DNA from: Polynucleobacter sp. TUM22923
GTDB lineage: Bacteria > Pseudomonadota > Gammaproteobacteria > Burkholderiales > Burkholderiaceae
Length of the DNA: 64,000 nucleotides
Direction: 5' to 3'
NCBI RefSeq assembly: GCF_030295705.1
Contig: NZ_AP027274.1
Coordinates: 1,302,001 to 1,366,000 of the forward strand
In this document: piece after piece, positions 54,849-63,247 of the stretch
How positions within the stretch are numbered: the first letter of the stretch is position 1
How the letters are laid out: each line of letters starts with the position of its first letter
Notes under the pieces: generated by a model
The model's input: the letters and a program-made list of their open reading frames with translations, nothing else
The model's database searches: none
Told to the model about the DNA's origin: nothing
Made by a program: the position numbers and the translations under genes

Positions 54849-56105
54849 TCAGCGCCAGTGGTGTTGGTAGACTCCATGGGGGTCATGGTCGCGCATTTGT
54901 TTAACAACGTTAAATGGCCTGCCACCTCTAGGGTCAGTGCCTCTACCGGCAATGTAGAGCCAATTTCCCTGATTACTATAGACATCGTAATCAATCAGTT
55001 GCGCTTCAAACCAAGCTGCCCCTGCTCGCCAGTCTCCATCCATGTCATAAATCCAATAGCTGGCAACGACTTGACGCAAGCGGTTCGATAAGTAGCCAGT
55101 TCGCTCTAACTCATGCATACCCGCATCAATTAGCGGTTGGCCCGTACTTCCAGAAGTCCATTGCCTATATTTCAAGGAATCCAATGGTTTTGTAGTTTGC
55201 TTGCTTAAGCCTTGTGAACGGTAAAGTTTCTTGCCATACTTAAAAAGAATAAACCGGAAATAATCACGCCACAATAATTCAAACCAAAGCCAGTAGGTCC
55301 CTTCATTTGCACCAAATTGCGTTTCATACGCAGCAAGCTCTGATGCAATTACTCGAGCAGAGATACATCCGGAAGCTAGCCAAAGTGAAAACTTACTAGA
55401 AAAATCTTGACCCATCAACTGGTTGCGAGTCTGCTTGTAGCTATCCGGAAAACGGAGCTCAAGATAGCGCGTTAAATGGAGCGTTGCCGCCTCTTCGCCA
55501 CCTTGATAAAGGGTACTGGCTGAAGAGGGCGAGTTGGACGCCAGCACTTTATTTGCAATGGCATCAATCGATTGAGGCAACGGGGGGCAAGTCGCAGGCG
55601 CAGGAATTGGCTCAGCGTTTCGCAATTTAACAGCCTCCACTTCGCGGCGAAACTGAGTGAACATATCTGGCATTGACTCTAGATCAAATGGCAAATCCTG
55701 GGGGCTCAACATACTAGACTGCCAAAATTCGTTTACCTCGATACCTAAATCCTGAAGCGCTGCTACCTGATCAATTTCTTGAGGCGCCTCAATCTGCTCA
55801 CAGTAAATCGCCTGCGCTGACATTACTTTTGCAAGCTCTGCCAACACCACTTCAGGCTTACCCTCGTACCCCAATAAATCAGATCCCAATTCCCGTAACT
55901 GCTGCCTTAGTTGATCCAATGATTGCCTAACAAACTCCTGACGATGATGGCTTACTCTTTTAAAACCATACTCGTTCAATTCGCCATTAGAGAACTCATG
56001 AATATAGACAGGCAAAAGAGCATCTGCAGCAAGACAAGCTTGCGTAAATGCTGGGTTATCGATAAGACGCAAGTCATTTCTAAACCAATAAATCAATACT
56101 CTCAT
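54849..56105 (-). CDS. DASH-type cryptochrome/photolyase
   Basis: Flavoprotein of 418 residues, shorter than most DASH members. The antenna domain opens VLIYWFRNDLRLIDNPAFTQ and contains DMFTQFRREVEAVK. The FAD domain has FELLWRDYFRFILFKYGKKL, and YDVYSNQGNWLYIAGRGTDPR follows it. DASH enzymes repair cyclobutane dimers in single-stranded DNA. Its ATG overlaps the DUF2256 stop by four bases, a pairing common for DASH genes. Confidence 0.88.
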   Translation of the reverse strand: MRVLIYWFRNDLRLIDNPAFTQACLAADALLPVYIHEFSNGELNEYGFKRVSHHRQEFVRQSLDQLRQQLRELGSDLLGYEGKPEVVLAELAKVMSAQAIYCEQIEAPQEIDQVAALQDLGIEVNEFWQSSMLSPQDLPFDLESMPDMFTQFRREVEAVKLRNAEPIPAPATCPPLPQSIDAIANKVLASNSPSSASTLYQGGEEAATLHLTRYLELRFPDSYKQTRNQLMGQDFSSKFSLWLASGCISARVIASELAAYETQFGANEGTYWLWFELLWRDYFRFILFKYGKKLYRSQGLSKQTTKPLDSLKYRQWTSGSTGQPLIDAGMHELERTGYLSNRLRQVVASYWIYDMDGDWRAGAAWFEAQLIDYDVYSNQGNWLYIAGRGTDPRGGRPFNVVKQMRDHDPHGVYQHHWR

Positions 56106-56290
56106 TTACCAACTCCAGATTGAGGATTGCTAGACTTTTTCATACGGCAAGCCTCAGAGCAATACTTCACTTCTTCCCAGTTTTTTGCCCAGGACTTTCT
56201 CCAAGTCATTTCCCGTGCGCAAACCATACAAGGCTTATTAGGCAAAGTAGATTTATTTCCCTTAAACCCTAATTTTTCAGCTCGTGTCAT
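56102..56290 (-). CDS. DUF2256 zinc-ribbon-like protein
   Basis: A 62-residue protein with two cysteine pairs, in NKPCMVCAREMTWRKSWAKNWE and KYCSEACRMKKSS. This is the DUF2256 pattern. It lies upstream of and overlaps the DASH cryptochrome gene. The function is unknown, but genomic coupling to DASH is a known trend. Its start overlaps the possible upstream start of the divergent deacetylase-like gene. Confidence 0.88.
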   Translation of the reverse strand: MTRAEKLGFKGNKSTLPNKPCMVCAREMTWRKSWAKNWEEVKYCSEACRMKKSSNPQSGVGK

Positions 56291-56346
56291 ACCTACCTAT
56301 TAAAAAACGAATAGACTCAACCTCTTATACAAAATCCGAGATTTCG

Positions 56347-57246
56347 TTGAAAGCTTTCTATACCGACCACTATGTTTTACCACTTCCACCAGGACACCGC
56401 TTTCCGATGGAAAAATACAGCCAACTTCGGAGCCTGGTTTCTCAATTACCAGGGGTTACTCTTGAAGAGGCGCCAGCAATTACAGATACGCAGATTCTCT
56501 ATGCCCATGATGCGAGCTATCTGATTCAGATCATTGAGGGCAAACTCAGCCCCCAAGAGCAACAAGAGATTGGCTTCCCCTGGAGCTTAATGATGGTCGA
56601 GCGTTCACGTAGATCAGCAGGCGCCACCTTAGCAGCCGCAAAAGTTGCACTTAAGGAGGGGGTCGCCGTAAACCTTGCGGGAGGAACCCACCATGCCTAT
56701 CGCAATAAAGGCAGCGGATTCTGTGTATTTAATGATTCGGCGATTACCGCACGAGCACTGCAAAAAGAAGAAAGCCCTAATCTCAAGGTGGCCATCGTCG
56801 ATTTAGATGTACATCAAGGCAATGGTACGGCTGCTATTTTGAAAAACGATGCTTCTATTTTTACCCTTTCGCTTCACGGAGAGAATAATTTTCCCTTTAC
56901 AAAAGAGATAAGCGACCTAGATATTGGCTTGCCGGACCAATGTCAGGATGATCAATACTTAACTGCCTTACATCACAGCCTTGATTTACTGGATGATCGA
57001 TTTAAACCTGATTTTATTATTTACCTCGCTGGAGCAGATCCCCATGAAGGAGATCGGCTGGGAAAGCTGAGTATTAGCAAAGAAGGTATGCGCCTCAGAG
57101 ATCAATGCGTTTTTCAATACGGTCTTGATCGACAGATTCCCGTTGCTTTTAGTATGGCTGGTGGCTACGGAAAGGAGATTAACTCTACCGTAGATATTCA
57201 CCTTCAAACGATTCAAACAGCACTACACTTTCATCAAGCCAACTAG
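56347..57246 (+). CDS. Histone deacetylase-like amidohydrolase
   Basis: Zinc amidohydrolase of 299 residues. LPPGHRFPMEKYSQLRSLVS is the conserved beginning, the active-site histidines lie in GGTHHAYRNKGSGFCVFND, and the zinc ligands are in VDLDVHQGNGTAAI and LAGADPHEGDRLGKL. The start is TTG at 56347 because homology begins at MKAFYTDHYVLPLPPG. A GTG at 56284 would add 21 residues and overlap DUF2256. Bacterial relatives act on acetylpolyamines or acetoin-related substrates. Confidence 0.83.
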   Translation: MKAFYTDHYVLPLPPGHRFPMEKYSQLRSLVSQLPGVTLEEAPAITDTQILYAHDASYLIQIIEGKLSPQEQQEIGFPWSLMMVERSRRSAGATLAAAKVALKEGVAVNLAGGTHHAYRNKGSGFCVFNDSAITARALQKEESPNLKVAIVDLDVHQGNGTAAILKNDASIFTLSLHGENNFPFTKEISDLDIGLPDQCQDDQYLTALHHSLDLLDDRFKPDFIIYLAGADPHEGDRLGKLSISKEGMRLRDQCVFQYGLDRQIPVAFSMAGGYGKEINSTVDIHLQTIQTALHFHQAN

Positions 57247-57258
57247 CTGAGTAGCTGA

Positions 57259-57897
57259 CTAGCGCTGAGCAGGCAAGCTATTTAATGTGCCCACATCATT
57301 TAATTGCTGGTCAACGTAATAAAGTGTGCCCCCATAGTTCGCCTGCAAGTCATACCCCGAAAGCCCCACCGTATAGATGGTGATGTTTGGATTAAATGAA
57401 CGAACGGTACCTCCAGACCCAGCTGAAAAATTCGCATCCACATCTATTCCGCCCTCCTGCCCAGCAATCGAGGTCAGTAAAAATTGGTCGATCGCCGCTG
57501 TATTTTTAAAGACAATCACTTGATATTGGTTTTGGTACCCCACACCGACACCCTCGCCCGTCTTCATATCTTTCATAAAAATAGGCTTCAAACGGCGCTT
57601 ATCAAATATAACCCCTTCACCCCTGGCTACAACTAACAACACAATATTGACATTGGTTGCACTAAACACAGCATACCCTGGCGCCTTTTCAATTTCCATT
57701 TGAAGAGCAGAATTTTGTTTTAGTAAGGCGGCCAATCCCGTCTTAGCCATGAGCAAGGTAGATTCTCTCTTTTGCTCAATTTCTGCTGCCGTCAATGGCT
57801 TTCCGTTACCCCCCGTTGACTGGCAACCAAGCAATAAGAGGGAATACATTATTACGAATAACGCCGAGAAAGATCGCATCACACCACACTTATTCAT
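57259..57897 (-). CDS. SYLF/Ysc84-domain lipoprotein
   Basis: A 212-residue putative lipoprotein with lipobox LLLGC after a short signal. NSALQMEIEKAPGYAVFSAT is the SYLF-domain beginning, and VARGEGVIFDKRRLKPIFMK, GEGVGVGYQNQYQVIVFKN and ANFSAGSGGTVRSFNP continue it. SYLF proteins bind lipids or are stress-induced envelope proteins in bacteria. It is convergent with the deacetylase gene and 27 bp downstream of the potassium channel gene. Confidence 0.83.
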   Translation of the reverse strand: MNKCGVMRSFSALFVIMYSLLLLGCQSTGGNGKPLTAAEIEQKRESTLLMAKTGLAALLKQNSALQMEIEKAPGYAVFSATNVNIVLLVVARGEGVIFDKRRLKPIFMKDMKTGEGVGVGYQNQYQVIVFKNTAAIDQFLLTSIAGQEGGIDVDANFSAGSGGTVRSFNPNITIYTVGLSGYDLQANYGGTLYYVDQQLNDVGTLNSLPAQR

Positions 57898-57924
57898 TGA
57901 GTTTTAATATTTCACCTTGAGAGG

Positions 57925-58410
57925 TCATACAGGTGGATTTTTGTGCGTAGATTTTCTAGGATCCCAATATGTCTGCATCTCAATAAACAAAAATGAGGCA
58001 GACCAAGTAATGAGGATAAATCCCGTAAGAGCCTCTACGCCAGTTAAATATCTCAGATAACCCTGAGCCACAATCTCACCATAGCCTAGCGTTGTAAAGG
58101 TAACAAAAGATAAGTAAGCGCAATCGAGTATGAGGCCATGACCAGAAAGCTCGCCCATCAGATTTCCCATCATGGGAAACTGTAGGGTAAAAAAGTATCC
58201 GAGCGCAAAAAGCCAAATTTCGAACACATGCGCAATAAAGATGGCACCAACACCTAACAACACCCTAAACCGAGGTGCAAAGTGAGCGACTTTGGGAAGA
58301 TTTTTTCCCAATCTGAAAAGCACTTCATAGTGGAACAAGATAGCAATCAGCGCTAATGAACCATTAATAATGAAGGCAGAGAGAATCAGCATTATTAAGA
58401 AATTCCCCAT
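57925..58410 (-). CDS. Two-transmembrane potassium channel protein
   Basis: A 161-residue membrane protein of the ion-channel (Ion_trans_2) family. The pore helix and selectivity filter are in YLSFVTFTTLGYGEIVAQGY (TLGYGE in place of TVGYG). Flanking helices come from IFIAHVFEIWLFALGYFF and ALTGFILITWSASFLFIEMQ, and an additional N-terminal helix is present. No RCK regulatory domain is fused. It is probably coupled with the SYLF gene. Confidence 0.85.
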   Translation of the reverse strand: MGNFLIMLILSAFIINGSLALIAILFHYEVLFRLGKNLPKVAHFAPRFRVLLGVGAIFIAHVFEIWLFALGYFFTLQFPMMGNLMGELSGHGLILDCAYLSFVTFTTLGYGEIVAQGYLRYLTGVEALTGFILITWSASFLFIEMQTYWDPRKSTHKNPPV

Positions 58411-58429
58411 TTTTCAGGGGAATCAAATT

Positions 58430-58770
58430 TTAGCCAGTAATAATGGTATCGCCTTTAAGGGCGTCTACTTTAATAAAGTACTTTTTAGCATAAGCCAATA
58501 ATTGACCATCAGTTGGATGATCTACTGTTTCTATGCCAACTACGCGATCCGCAGTGTCATGGTCATGCTTCGTAGCATGCTTCATTAAATCGAGCTTGGC
58601 AGAGCCTGGCCCAACAATAAGAATTTCTTTAGATTCTTTTACCGCCTGAATGACTTCATGTAAATACACTTGATCTGGTTCAGCACGCGCACCAGAAACA
58701 TTACCGCTTTTGTGGTGCACATTTTTATGAGTTGATCTTGTTTTAATCACTTCACTCTCACTTGCAGTGG
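58430..58770 (-). pseudogene. eRF1-like (translational machinery family) protein, 3' part of interrupted gene
   Basis: C-terminal 112 or so codons of a small protein. QVYLHEVIQAVKESKEILIV, GPGSAKLDLMKHATKHDHDT and GIETVDHPTDGQLLAYAKKY are typical of bacterial proteins annotated as translational-machinery or eRF1-domain-3-like. The 5' end lies at 59969-60036 on the other side of an IS element. Joining the two parts, minus one copy of the 4-bp target duplication, restores a 134-residue frame exactly (405 bases). Confidence 0.88.
58767..58770. repeat. Target-site duplication, left copy (GTGG)
   Basis: GTGG directly before the left terminal inverted repeat, repeated at 59969-59972. A 4-bp duplication is the rule for the IS407 group. 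Confidence 0.88.
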
Positions 58771-58840
58771 GGTAATCATCCCCTAGCTTAACTTGATTTA
58801 AAAGTAGAATTTCTATGTAGTTTGATTTAAAGGAAATTCT

Positions 58841-59104
58841 ATGAAGACCTCCCGATTTACCGATAGCCAAATCATGGCCATCCTCAAACAAGCCGAATCT
58901 GGCGTGCCAGCCCCAGAACTGTGCCGTGAGCACAATATTAGCGTTGCTAGCTTCTATAAGTGGCGCTCTAAATACGGCGGTATGGATGCTTCTATGATGT
59001 CCCGCGTTAAAGAGTTAGAGCTTGAAAATGCCCGCCTAAAGAAGATGTACGCCGAAGTCCAACTCCAGGCGGATGTCTTAAAGGAAGTTCTGCAAAAAAA
59101 GTAA
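58841..59104 (+). CDS. IS3-family transposase OrfA
   Basis: An 87-residue DNA-binding subunit. The helix-turn-helix is in [20 protein letters not shown] and [20 protein letters not shown], and a leucine-zipper helix ([20 protein letters not shown]) follows. The end reads through seven A bases into AAG-TAA, a slippery A-AAA-AAG site where ribosomes can shift into OrfB. Confidence 0.92.
   Translation: MKTSRFTDSQIMAILKQAESGVPAPELCREHNISVASFYKWRSKYGGMDASMMSRVKELELENARLKKMYAEVQLQADVLKEVLQKK
59094..59101 (+). promoter_or_regulatory. Programmed -1 frameshift site (A7G) of the transposase
   Basis: AAAAAAAG just before the OrfA stop. Shifting back one base at A-AAA-AAG continues as [13 protein letters not shown] into OrfB, as known for IS3-family OrfAB synthesis. 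The efficiency is not visible. Confidence 0.7.
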
Positions 59105-59127
59105 CTCGGCCATCTCGCCGCCGCGAG

Positions 59128-59952
59128 ATGGCCAGCCAAGAAGTAAAAAAGGGTCGTATGAGCATCCGCTTAGCGTGCGACACCTTTGTCATTAGCCAGA
59201 CCTGCTATCACTATAGCCCCAAGCTGTCGACTGACAATGCCCTCATTGCCGATTGGCTGGTTCGTCTTACTCACAATCAACGTAACTGGGGCTTTGGTCT
59301 TTGCTACCTGTTCTTGCGTAACGTGAAGGGATTTAAATGGAATCACAAACGGGTTTATCGGATCTATAAGGAACTAGAGCTCAATTTACGCATCAAACCC
59401 CATAAACGCTTGGTTCGGGAAAAGCCTTTACCACTAGCTGTACCCCAAGGCATTAATGACACTTGGTCGATTGATTTTATGCATGATCAGTTGCACGACG
59501 GCAGAACCATCCGCCTTTTTAATGTGATCGATGACTTTAATCGAGAGGCCTTGGCCATTGATATTGATTTTTCCATGCCCGCAGTACGAGTGATCCGGTC
59601 ACTCGATCAAATCATTGAATGGCGTGGCAAGCCCTTAAAAATACGTTGTGACAATGGCCCCGAACTCGTAGGAAACATCCTGACTGTATGGGCTGCTAAA
59701 CATCAGATAGAGATGAGTTACATCCAACCAGGTAAGCCACAACAAAATGCCTATATTGAACGCTATAACCGTACGGTGAGATATGACTGGCTTAATCAAT
59801 ACCTCTTTGAATCGATTGATGAAGTACAAGATTTTGCAACCCACTGGATGTGGACCTACAATCACGAAAGACCCAATATGGGTTTAGGAGGAATTACTCC
59901 TAAACAAAAACTAGCAATTGCAGTACCAGCCTCTACTTTTAGCTTAGGTTAA
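59128..59952 (+). CDS. IS3-family transposase OrfB (integrase core)
   Basis: The 274-residue catalytic part, whose native product is probably an OrfAB fusion. The DDE residues are the aspartate in [11 protein letters not shown], the aspartate in [11 protein letters not shown] and the glutamate in [24 protein letters not shown] is the conserved tail. An HTH_21-like segment near [10 protein letters not shown] precedes the core. All key residues are present. Confidence 0.92.
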   Translation: MASQEVKKGRMSIRLACDTFVISQTCYHYSPKLSTDNALIADWLVRLTHNQRNWGFGLCYLFLRNVKGFKWNHKRVYRIYKELELNLRIKPHKRLVREKPLPLAVPQGINDTWSIDFMHDQLHDGRTIRLFNVIDDFNREALAIDIDFSMPAVRVIRSLDQIIEWRGKPLKIRCDNGPELVGNILTVWAAKHQIEMSYIQPGKPQQNAYIERYNRTVRYDWLNQYLFESIDEVQDFATHWMWTYNHERPNMGLGGITPKQKLAIAVPASTFSLG

Positions 59953-59968
59953 AAAGGGGATGATTACC

Positions 59969-59972
59969 GTGG
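59969..59972. repeat. Target-site duplication, right copy (GTGG)
   Basis: Direct copy of 58767-58770, immediately after the right terminal repeat. Confidence 0.88.
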
Positions 59973-60036
59973 GATTAAAGTAAATAACATGCGCTTCTTG
60001 GTGATCGATCCAAATTACTGAGTGATTAAATGACAT
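59969..60036 (-). pseudogene. eRF1-like protein, 5' part of interrupted gene
   Basis: An ATG at 60036 opens MSFNHSVIWIDHQEAHVIYF and continues NPT into the IS end. VIWIDHQEAHV is the usual start of the eRF1-like/translational-machinery family, and the frame joins 58766 exactly when the IS and one GTGG are removed. The remaining fragment of about 23 codons then runs into IS sequence and stops. Confidence 0.85.
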
Positions 60037-60109
60037 ATGCTCTTTCTAGAAAGTAGGTAGTTCATTGTAACCACCGGATAATCGAATCTTAAGCAAATCC
60101 CAATTTTCT

Positions 60110-61057
60110 TTATGAACTCTTTGATGGATGACGAAGCGCTTCAACATCAGGTGGCGCAGTGTGTAAATTGCAATTTAAGCCCGCTTTAATTATTTGGCCA
60201 GGTACTTCGTGGCCAACAAGATCGGGTAGTGCTCTTGCGGTATTTAGTAATCTAGGGATGTCGATACCGGTGTCAAAACCTATTTCATCGAGCATATAAA
60301 TAGCATCTTCACTAGAAATATTTCCACTAGCGCCTGGCGCGTACGGGCAACCGCCGAGTCCACCCAATGACCCATCAAAGCGGGTAATGCCTGATTGAAC
60401 AGCCGCAAGGACATTAGCCAATCCCATGCCCCGGGTATTATGAAAATGAAAGGTCAGTTGCAGGTTTGGCAATCGCTTCTGAAGAGACTCCGCCATTCTG
60501 ATCACTTGGGCTGGATTAGCCATGCCCGTAGTGTCGCAAATCGAGACTCCGCGCACACCTAAGGCAGCAAATCGATCGGCATATTCCTCCACTACCGATT
60601 GTGCTACATCACCCTCCATAGGACAGCCAAAACTGGTTGAAAGAGATACATTAATAGGCGCTCTAGTTCCAACATACCGAATGACCTCAGACAAAGCAGT
60701 GAAACTTTTTTCTCTGGTCATGCGTAAATTAGCCAGGTTGTGCGTTTCTGAAGTAGACATCACTAAATTCAACTCATCCGCCCTAGCGTCTAAGGCGCGC
60801 TCTGCCCCCCGAAGATTGGGAACTAATACTGTGTATTCAACGGTTGGCACACGCTCAATACCCTCCATCACCTCTTTAGCATCCCTTAGCATTGGGATGG
60901 CTTTCGGAGAAGAGAATGAAGTTACTTCAATCTTGGCAAAGCCACAGTGACTTAATTCATTCACAAGCTTAATCTTCTGCTCTGTCGGTACAAAATTTGA
61001 CTCAATCTGAAAGCCATCTCTGGCGACAACATCATTAAAGTAAATTCTTTTTTTCAT
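60110..61057 (-). CDS. Hydroxymethylglutaryl-CoA lyase-like enzyme
   Basis: TIM-barrel DRE-metallolyase of 315 residues that cleaves a 3-hydroxy-3-methyl acyl-CoA. The metal-site residues are in VVARDGFQIE (the usual DGLQ is DGFQ), EVTSFSSPKA, the arginine-histidine strand LTFHFHNTRGMG, and the catalytic cysteine loop in GLGGCPYAPGASGN. A class III CoA-transferase gene lies 63 bp upstream, so substrates may include citramalyl-CoA or HMG-CoA. The C-terminus ends soon after a histidine-rich LHTAPPD segment. Confidence 0.87.
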   Translation of the reverse strand: MKKRIYFNDVVARDGFQIESNFVPTEQKIKLVNELSHCGFAKIEVTSFSSPKAIPMLRDAKEVMEGIERVPTVEYTVLVPNLRGAERALDARADELNLVMSTSETHNLANLRMTREKSFTALSEVIRYVGTRAPINVSLSTSFGCPMEGDVAQSVVEEYADRFAALGVRGVSICDTTGMANPAQVIRMAESLQKRLPNLQLTFHFHNTRGMGLANVLAAVQSGITRFDGSLGGLGGCPYAPGASGNISSEDAIYMLDEIGFDTGIDIPRLLNTARALPDLVGHEVPGQIIKAGLNCNLHTAPPDVEALRHPSKSS

Positions 61058-61120
61058 AGTTAGTAACTGAGCGAGTAAGTAAAGAAGTCAATAAGAAAAT
61101 AAACAAATAAATGAGTACGT

Positions 61121-62320
61121 TTATTCGCATTTAAAGACTACGCCGCGTTGCTTTAATGCGGCAATTTGAATGGGGTCCAAACCGATTTCTTTTAGAACGG
61201 CATCGGTATCTTGGCCAATATTGGGGGCAAGAGTCTTAATGGATCCGGGTGTTCGGGAGAGTTTAGGGATTACTCCCGGCACCTCTAAGGTGCTGCCATC
61301 AGTCATCTCAATAGAGGCAATATTGCCGCGGGCTCGATAATGTGGATCCTTAGCAATATCTGCAACGGTATAAATACGCCCCGCTGGGACAGAAACAGAG
61401 TCAAGCATCTCTAATGCTTTATCAGTAGATACTGTTTGAGCCCACTCCCCGATGGCTAAATCAAGCTCTAAGACGCGCTTCACTCTGCCCTCTTTATTTT
61501 TTAATTGCGGATCACTACCTAAGTCATCTCTGCCAATGATTTGCATAAGACGCTTGAAGATACTATCGCCATTGCCAGCAATCAAAACATAGCCACCATC
61601 TAAGCATAAGTAAGCATTAGTAGGCGCGATGCCTGGCAAGGCACTACCAGCGGCTTGCCTAACTTCACCAAAAGCACTGTACTCAGGCAGGAGGCTTTCC
61701 ATGCAATTAAAGACCGCCTCATAAAGAGCGATATCAATAATCTGCCCTTGATTGCTTCGATGCCGCTCTTGCAGAGCTAGCAAAATACCAATCACACCGT
61801 GCAGCGAGGCTAGGGTATCGCCAATACTGACCCCAACTCGAACAGGCACTCGTCCAGGCTCAGCAGTAAGATGACGCAAACCACCCATAGCTTCGGCAAC
61901 TACGCCAAATCCAGGCTTATCTCGATATGGCCCAGTCTGGCCATAACCACTAATTCTGAGGACAATTAATTTTGGATTAAGTTCAAGTAGCTGATTGGGA
62001 TCTAGCCCCCATCCCTCTAAAGTGCCAGGACGAAAATTTTCAATCAGCACATCAGCCTCTTGAACTAAGGCTCGAACAATTGCCTGCGCCTCTGCCTGCT
62101 TCAAATCCAAAGAAAGAGAGCGCTTATTGCGAGACTGTACTTGCCACCAAACAGAAGTCCCATCTTTTAATAAACGCCATTTCCGCAATGCATCGCCTAC
62201 TATTGGAGGCTCAATTTTGATCACGTCAGCCCCAAAATCACCCAAAGTTTTGGCCGCAAAAGGTCCGGCAATCAATTGCCCCATTTCAATCACTTTTAAT
62301 CCAGCTAAAGGCTCCATCAC
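61121..62320 (-). CDS. Class III (CaiB/BaiF) CoA-transferase
   Basis: A 399-residue Frc/CaiB-type enzyme that moves CoA between carboxylic acids. LKVIEMGQLIAGPFAAKTLGDFGADVIKIEPP is the conserved N-terminus (positions about 7-38). NKRSLSLDLKQAEAQ and the catalytic aspartate region near GVSIGDTLASLHGVIGI follow, with DIALYEAVFNCMESLLPEY in the middle. Together with the lyase it would activate and cleave a branched acid (inference). Confidence 0.9.
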   Translation of the reverse strand: MMEPLAGLKVIEMGQLIAGPFAAKTLGDFGADVIKIEPPIVGDALRKWRLLKDGTSVWWQVQSRNKRSLSLDLKQAEAQAIVRALVQEADVLIENFRPGTLEGWGLDPNQLLELNPKLIVLRISGYGQTGPYRDKPGFGVVAEAMGGLRHLTAEPGRVPVRVGVSIGDTLASLHGVIGILLALQERHRSNQGQIIDIALYEAVFNCMESLLPEYSAFGEVRQAAGSALPGIAPTNAYLCLDGGYVLIAGNGDSIFKRLMQIIGRDDLGSDPQLKNKEGRVKRVLELDLAIGEWAQTVSTDKALEMLDSVSVPAGRIYTVADIAKDPHYRARGNIASIEMTDGSTLEVPGVIPKLSRTPGSIKTLAPNIGQDTDAVLKEIGLDPIQIAALKQRGVVFKCE

Positions 62321-62425
62321 GCTCTCTTATGACCCAGCATTACTTAGAAGCTCAATACTATTTACCAGCTTTACAATATCAGCTTACCCCATCACTTCAA
62401 AGCCACTTTCCAGCTAATTATCCCC

Positions 62426-63247
62426 ATGCGACAGCCCTTACTACTTATTTTGCTGTCCTTTTGTATCAGCAGTGCCAGCATTGCGGCAGATAATGAAACT
62501 TCCTCCACAAAAGATTACTTCAATCTAAAAAATAGCTCTTGGTCGTATTCCCCAGAGCACATTCTCGAATTTTGGGGTTACCATGCTGCCGACAATGCCA
62601 GCAACTCAACGGATACCCTCAAACTGCGCTACTACCAGCCCTTATCCATCGGCGCTATGCGTGGCACAGCAAGATTAGATACCGAATACGTTAGAAACTA
62701 TGGGCCGAGCTTTCCTGCCGAAAACCAAGGGCAATATAGCGCTGGAAATACGCTACTGACTGTTTGGGGAAATCACCCAAACTTCTTCTCAAGCTGGGGA
62801 GGTAACTTAGGTGCCAGAGTGATTTTTCCATTTGGGAATCAAGGCCAATGGGCTGTCGGCCCACAAGTAGGTGCAAGCTACACACCCGTAGAGGGAAGTA
62901 AAACAATATTGGCGAATATCTCTCCATTAGTTCGTTATATGTACGGCTTTGATACGAAGAAAAATTCCTCACAAAATAATTCAACGCAGTCCCCTCTCAT
63001 TAGAAGGCTAGAGTTGTTTCCCACCATTGGGATTCAAATAACCCCAGCAACGCAAATTCGTTTCTGGGATGAAAACGGCATCATCTACAACTCAGCCGGA
63101 GGTGGCTGGTTTGTACCGCTCGATGCGATGGTCACCCATAGAATCTCTAAACACTTCCTCTTTGCTGTAGGCGCTGCAAAGCAAGTTGTCCAAACTTATA
63201 ATCAATACAATTGGACGGTATATGGAAAAGTTGCATTCAACTTTTAG
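62426..63247 (+). CDS. Outer-membrane beta-barrel protein (family not recognised)
   Basis: A 273-residue exported protein with a signal peptide ending near SIAAD. It has alternating beta-strand patterns such as GTARLDTEYVRNYGPSF and FFSSWGGNLGARVIFPFG, and ends in phenylalanine (KVAFNF), the usual outer-membrane insertion signal. No family could be assigned. Related MetA-pathway or porin-like transporters have similar size. It is divergent from the CoA-transferase gene and overlaps the convergent cupin stop by four bases. Confidence 0.72.
   Translation: MRQPLLLILLSFCISSASIAADNETSSTKDYFNLKNSSWSYSPEHILEFWGYHAADNASNSTDTLKLRYYQPLSIGAMRGTARLDTEYVRNYGPSFPAENQGQYSAGNTLLTVWGNHPNFFSSWGGNLGARVIFPFGNQGQWAVGPQVGASYTPVEGSKTILANISPLVRYMYGFDTKKNSSQNNSTQSPLIRRLELFPTIGIQITPATQIRFWDENGIIYNSAGGGWFVPLDAMVTHRISKHFLFAVGAAKQVVQTYNQYNWTVYGKVAFNF

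Larger units (their letters stand above)
58771..59968 (+). mobile_element. IS3-family insertion sequence, IS407-like group (1198 bp)
   Basis: An apparently complete element. Thirteen-base perfect termini GGTAATCATCCCC...GGGGATGATTACC continue as an imperfect repeat of about 38 bp. It has two overlapping genes joined by a likely -1 frameshift, an intact DDE triad, and a GTGG duplication on both sides. It sits in an eRF1-like gene. Intact ends and frames suggest recent insertion and possible activity. Confidence 0.92.

Noticed and set aside
58430-58933. A single 167-residue gene across the IS left end
   Set aside because: Its first 54 codons are the antisense of the IS terminus and OrfA; only the part up to 58770 belongs to the interrupted eRF1-like gene.
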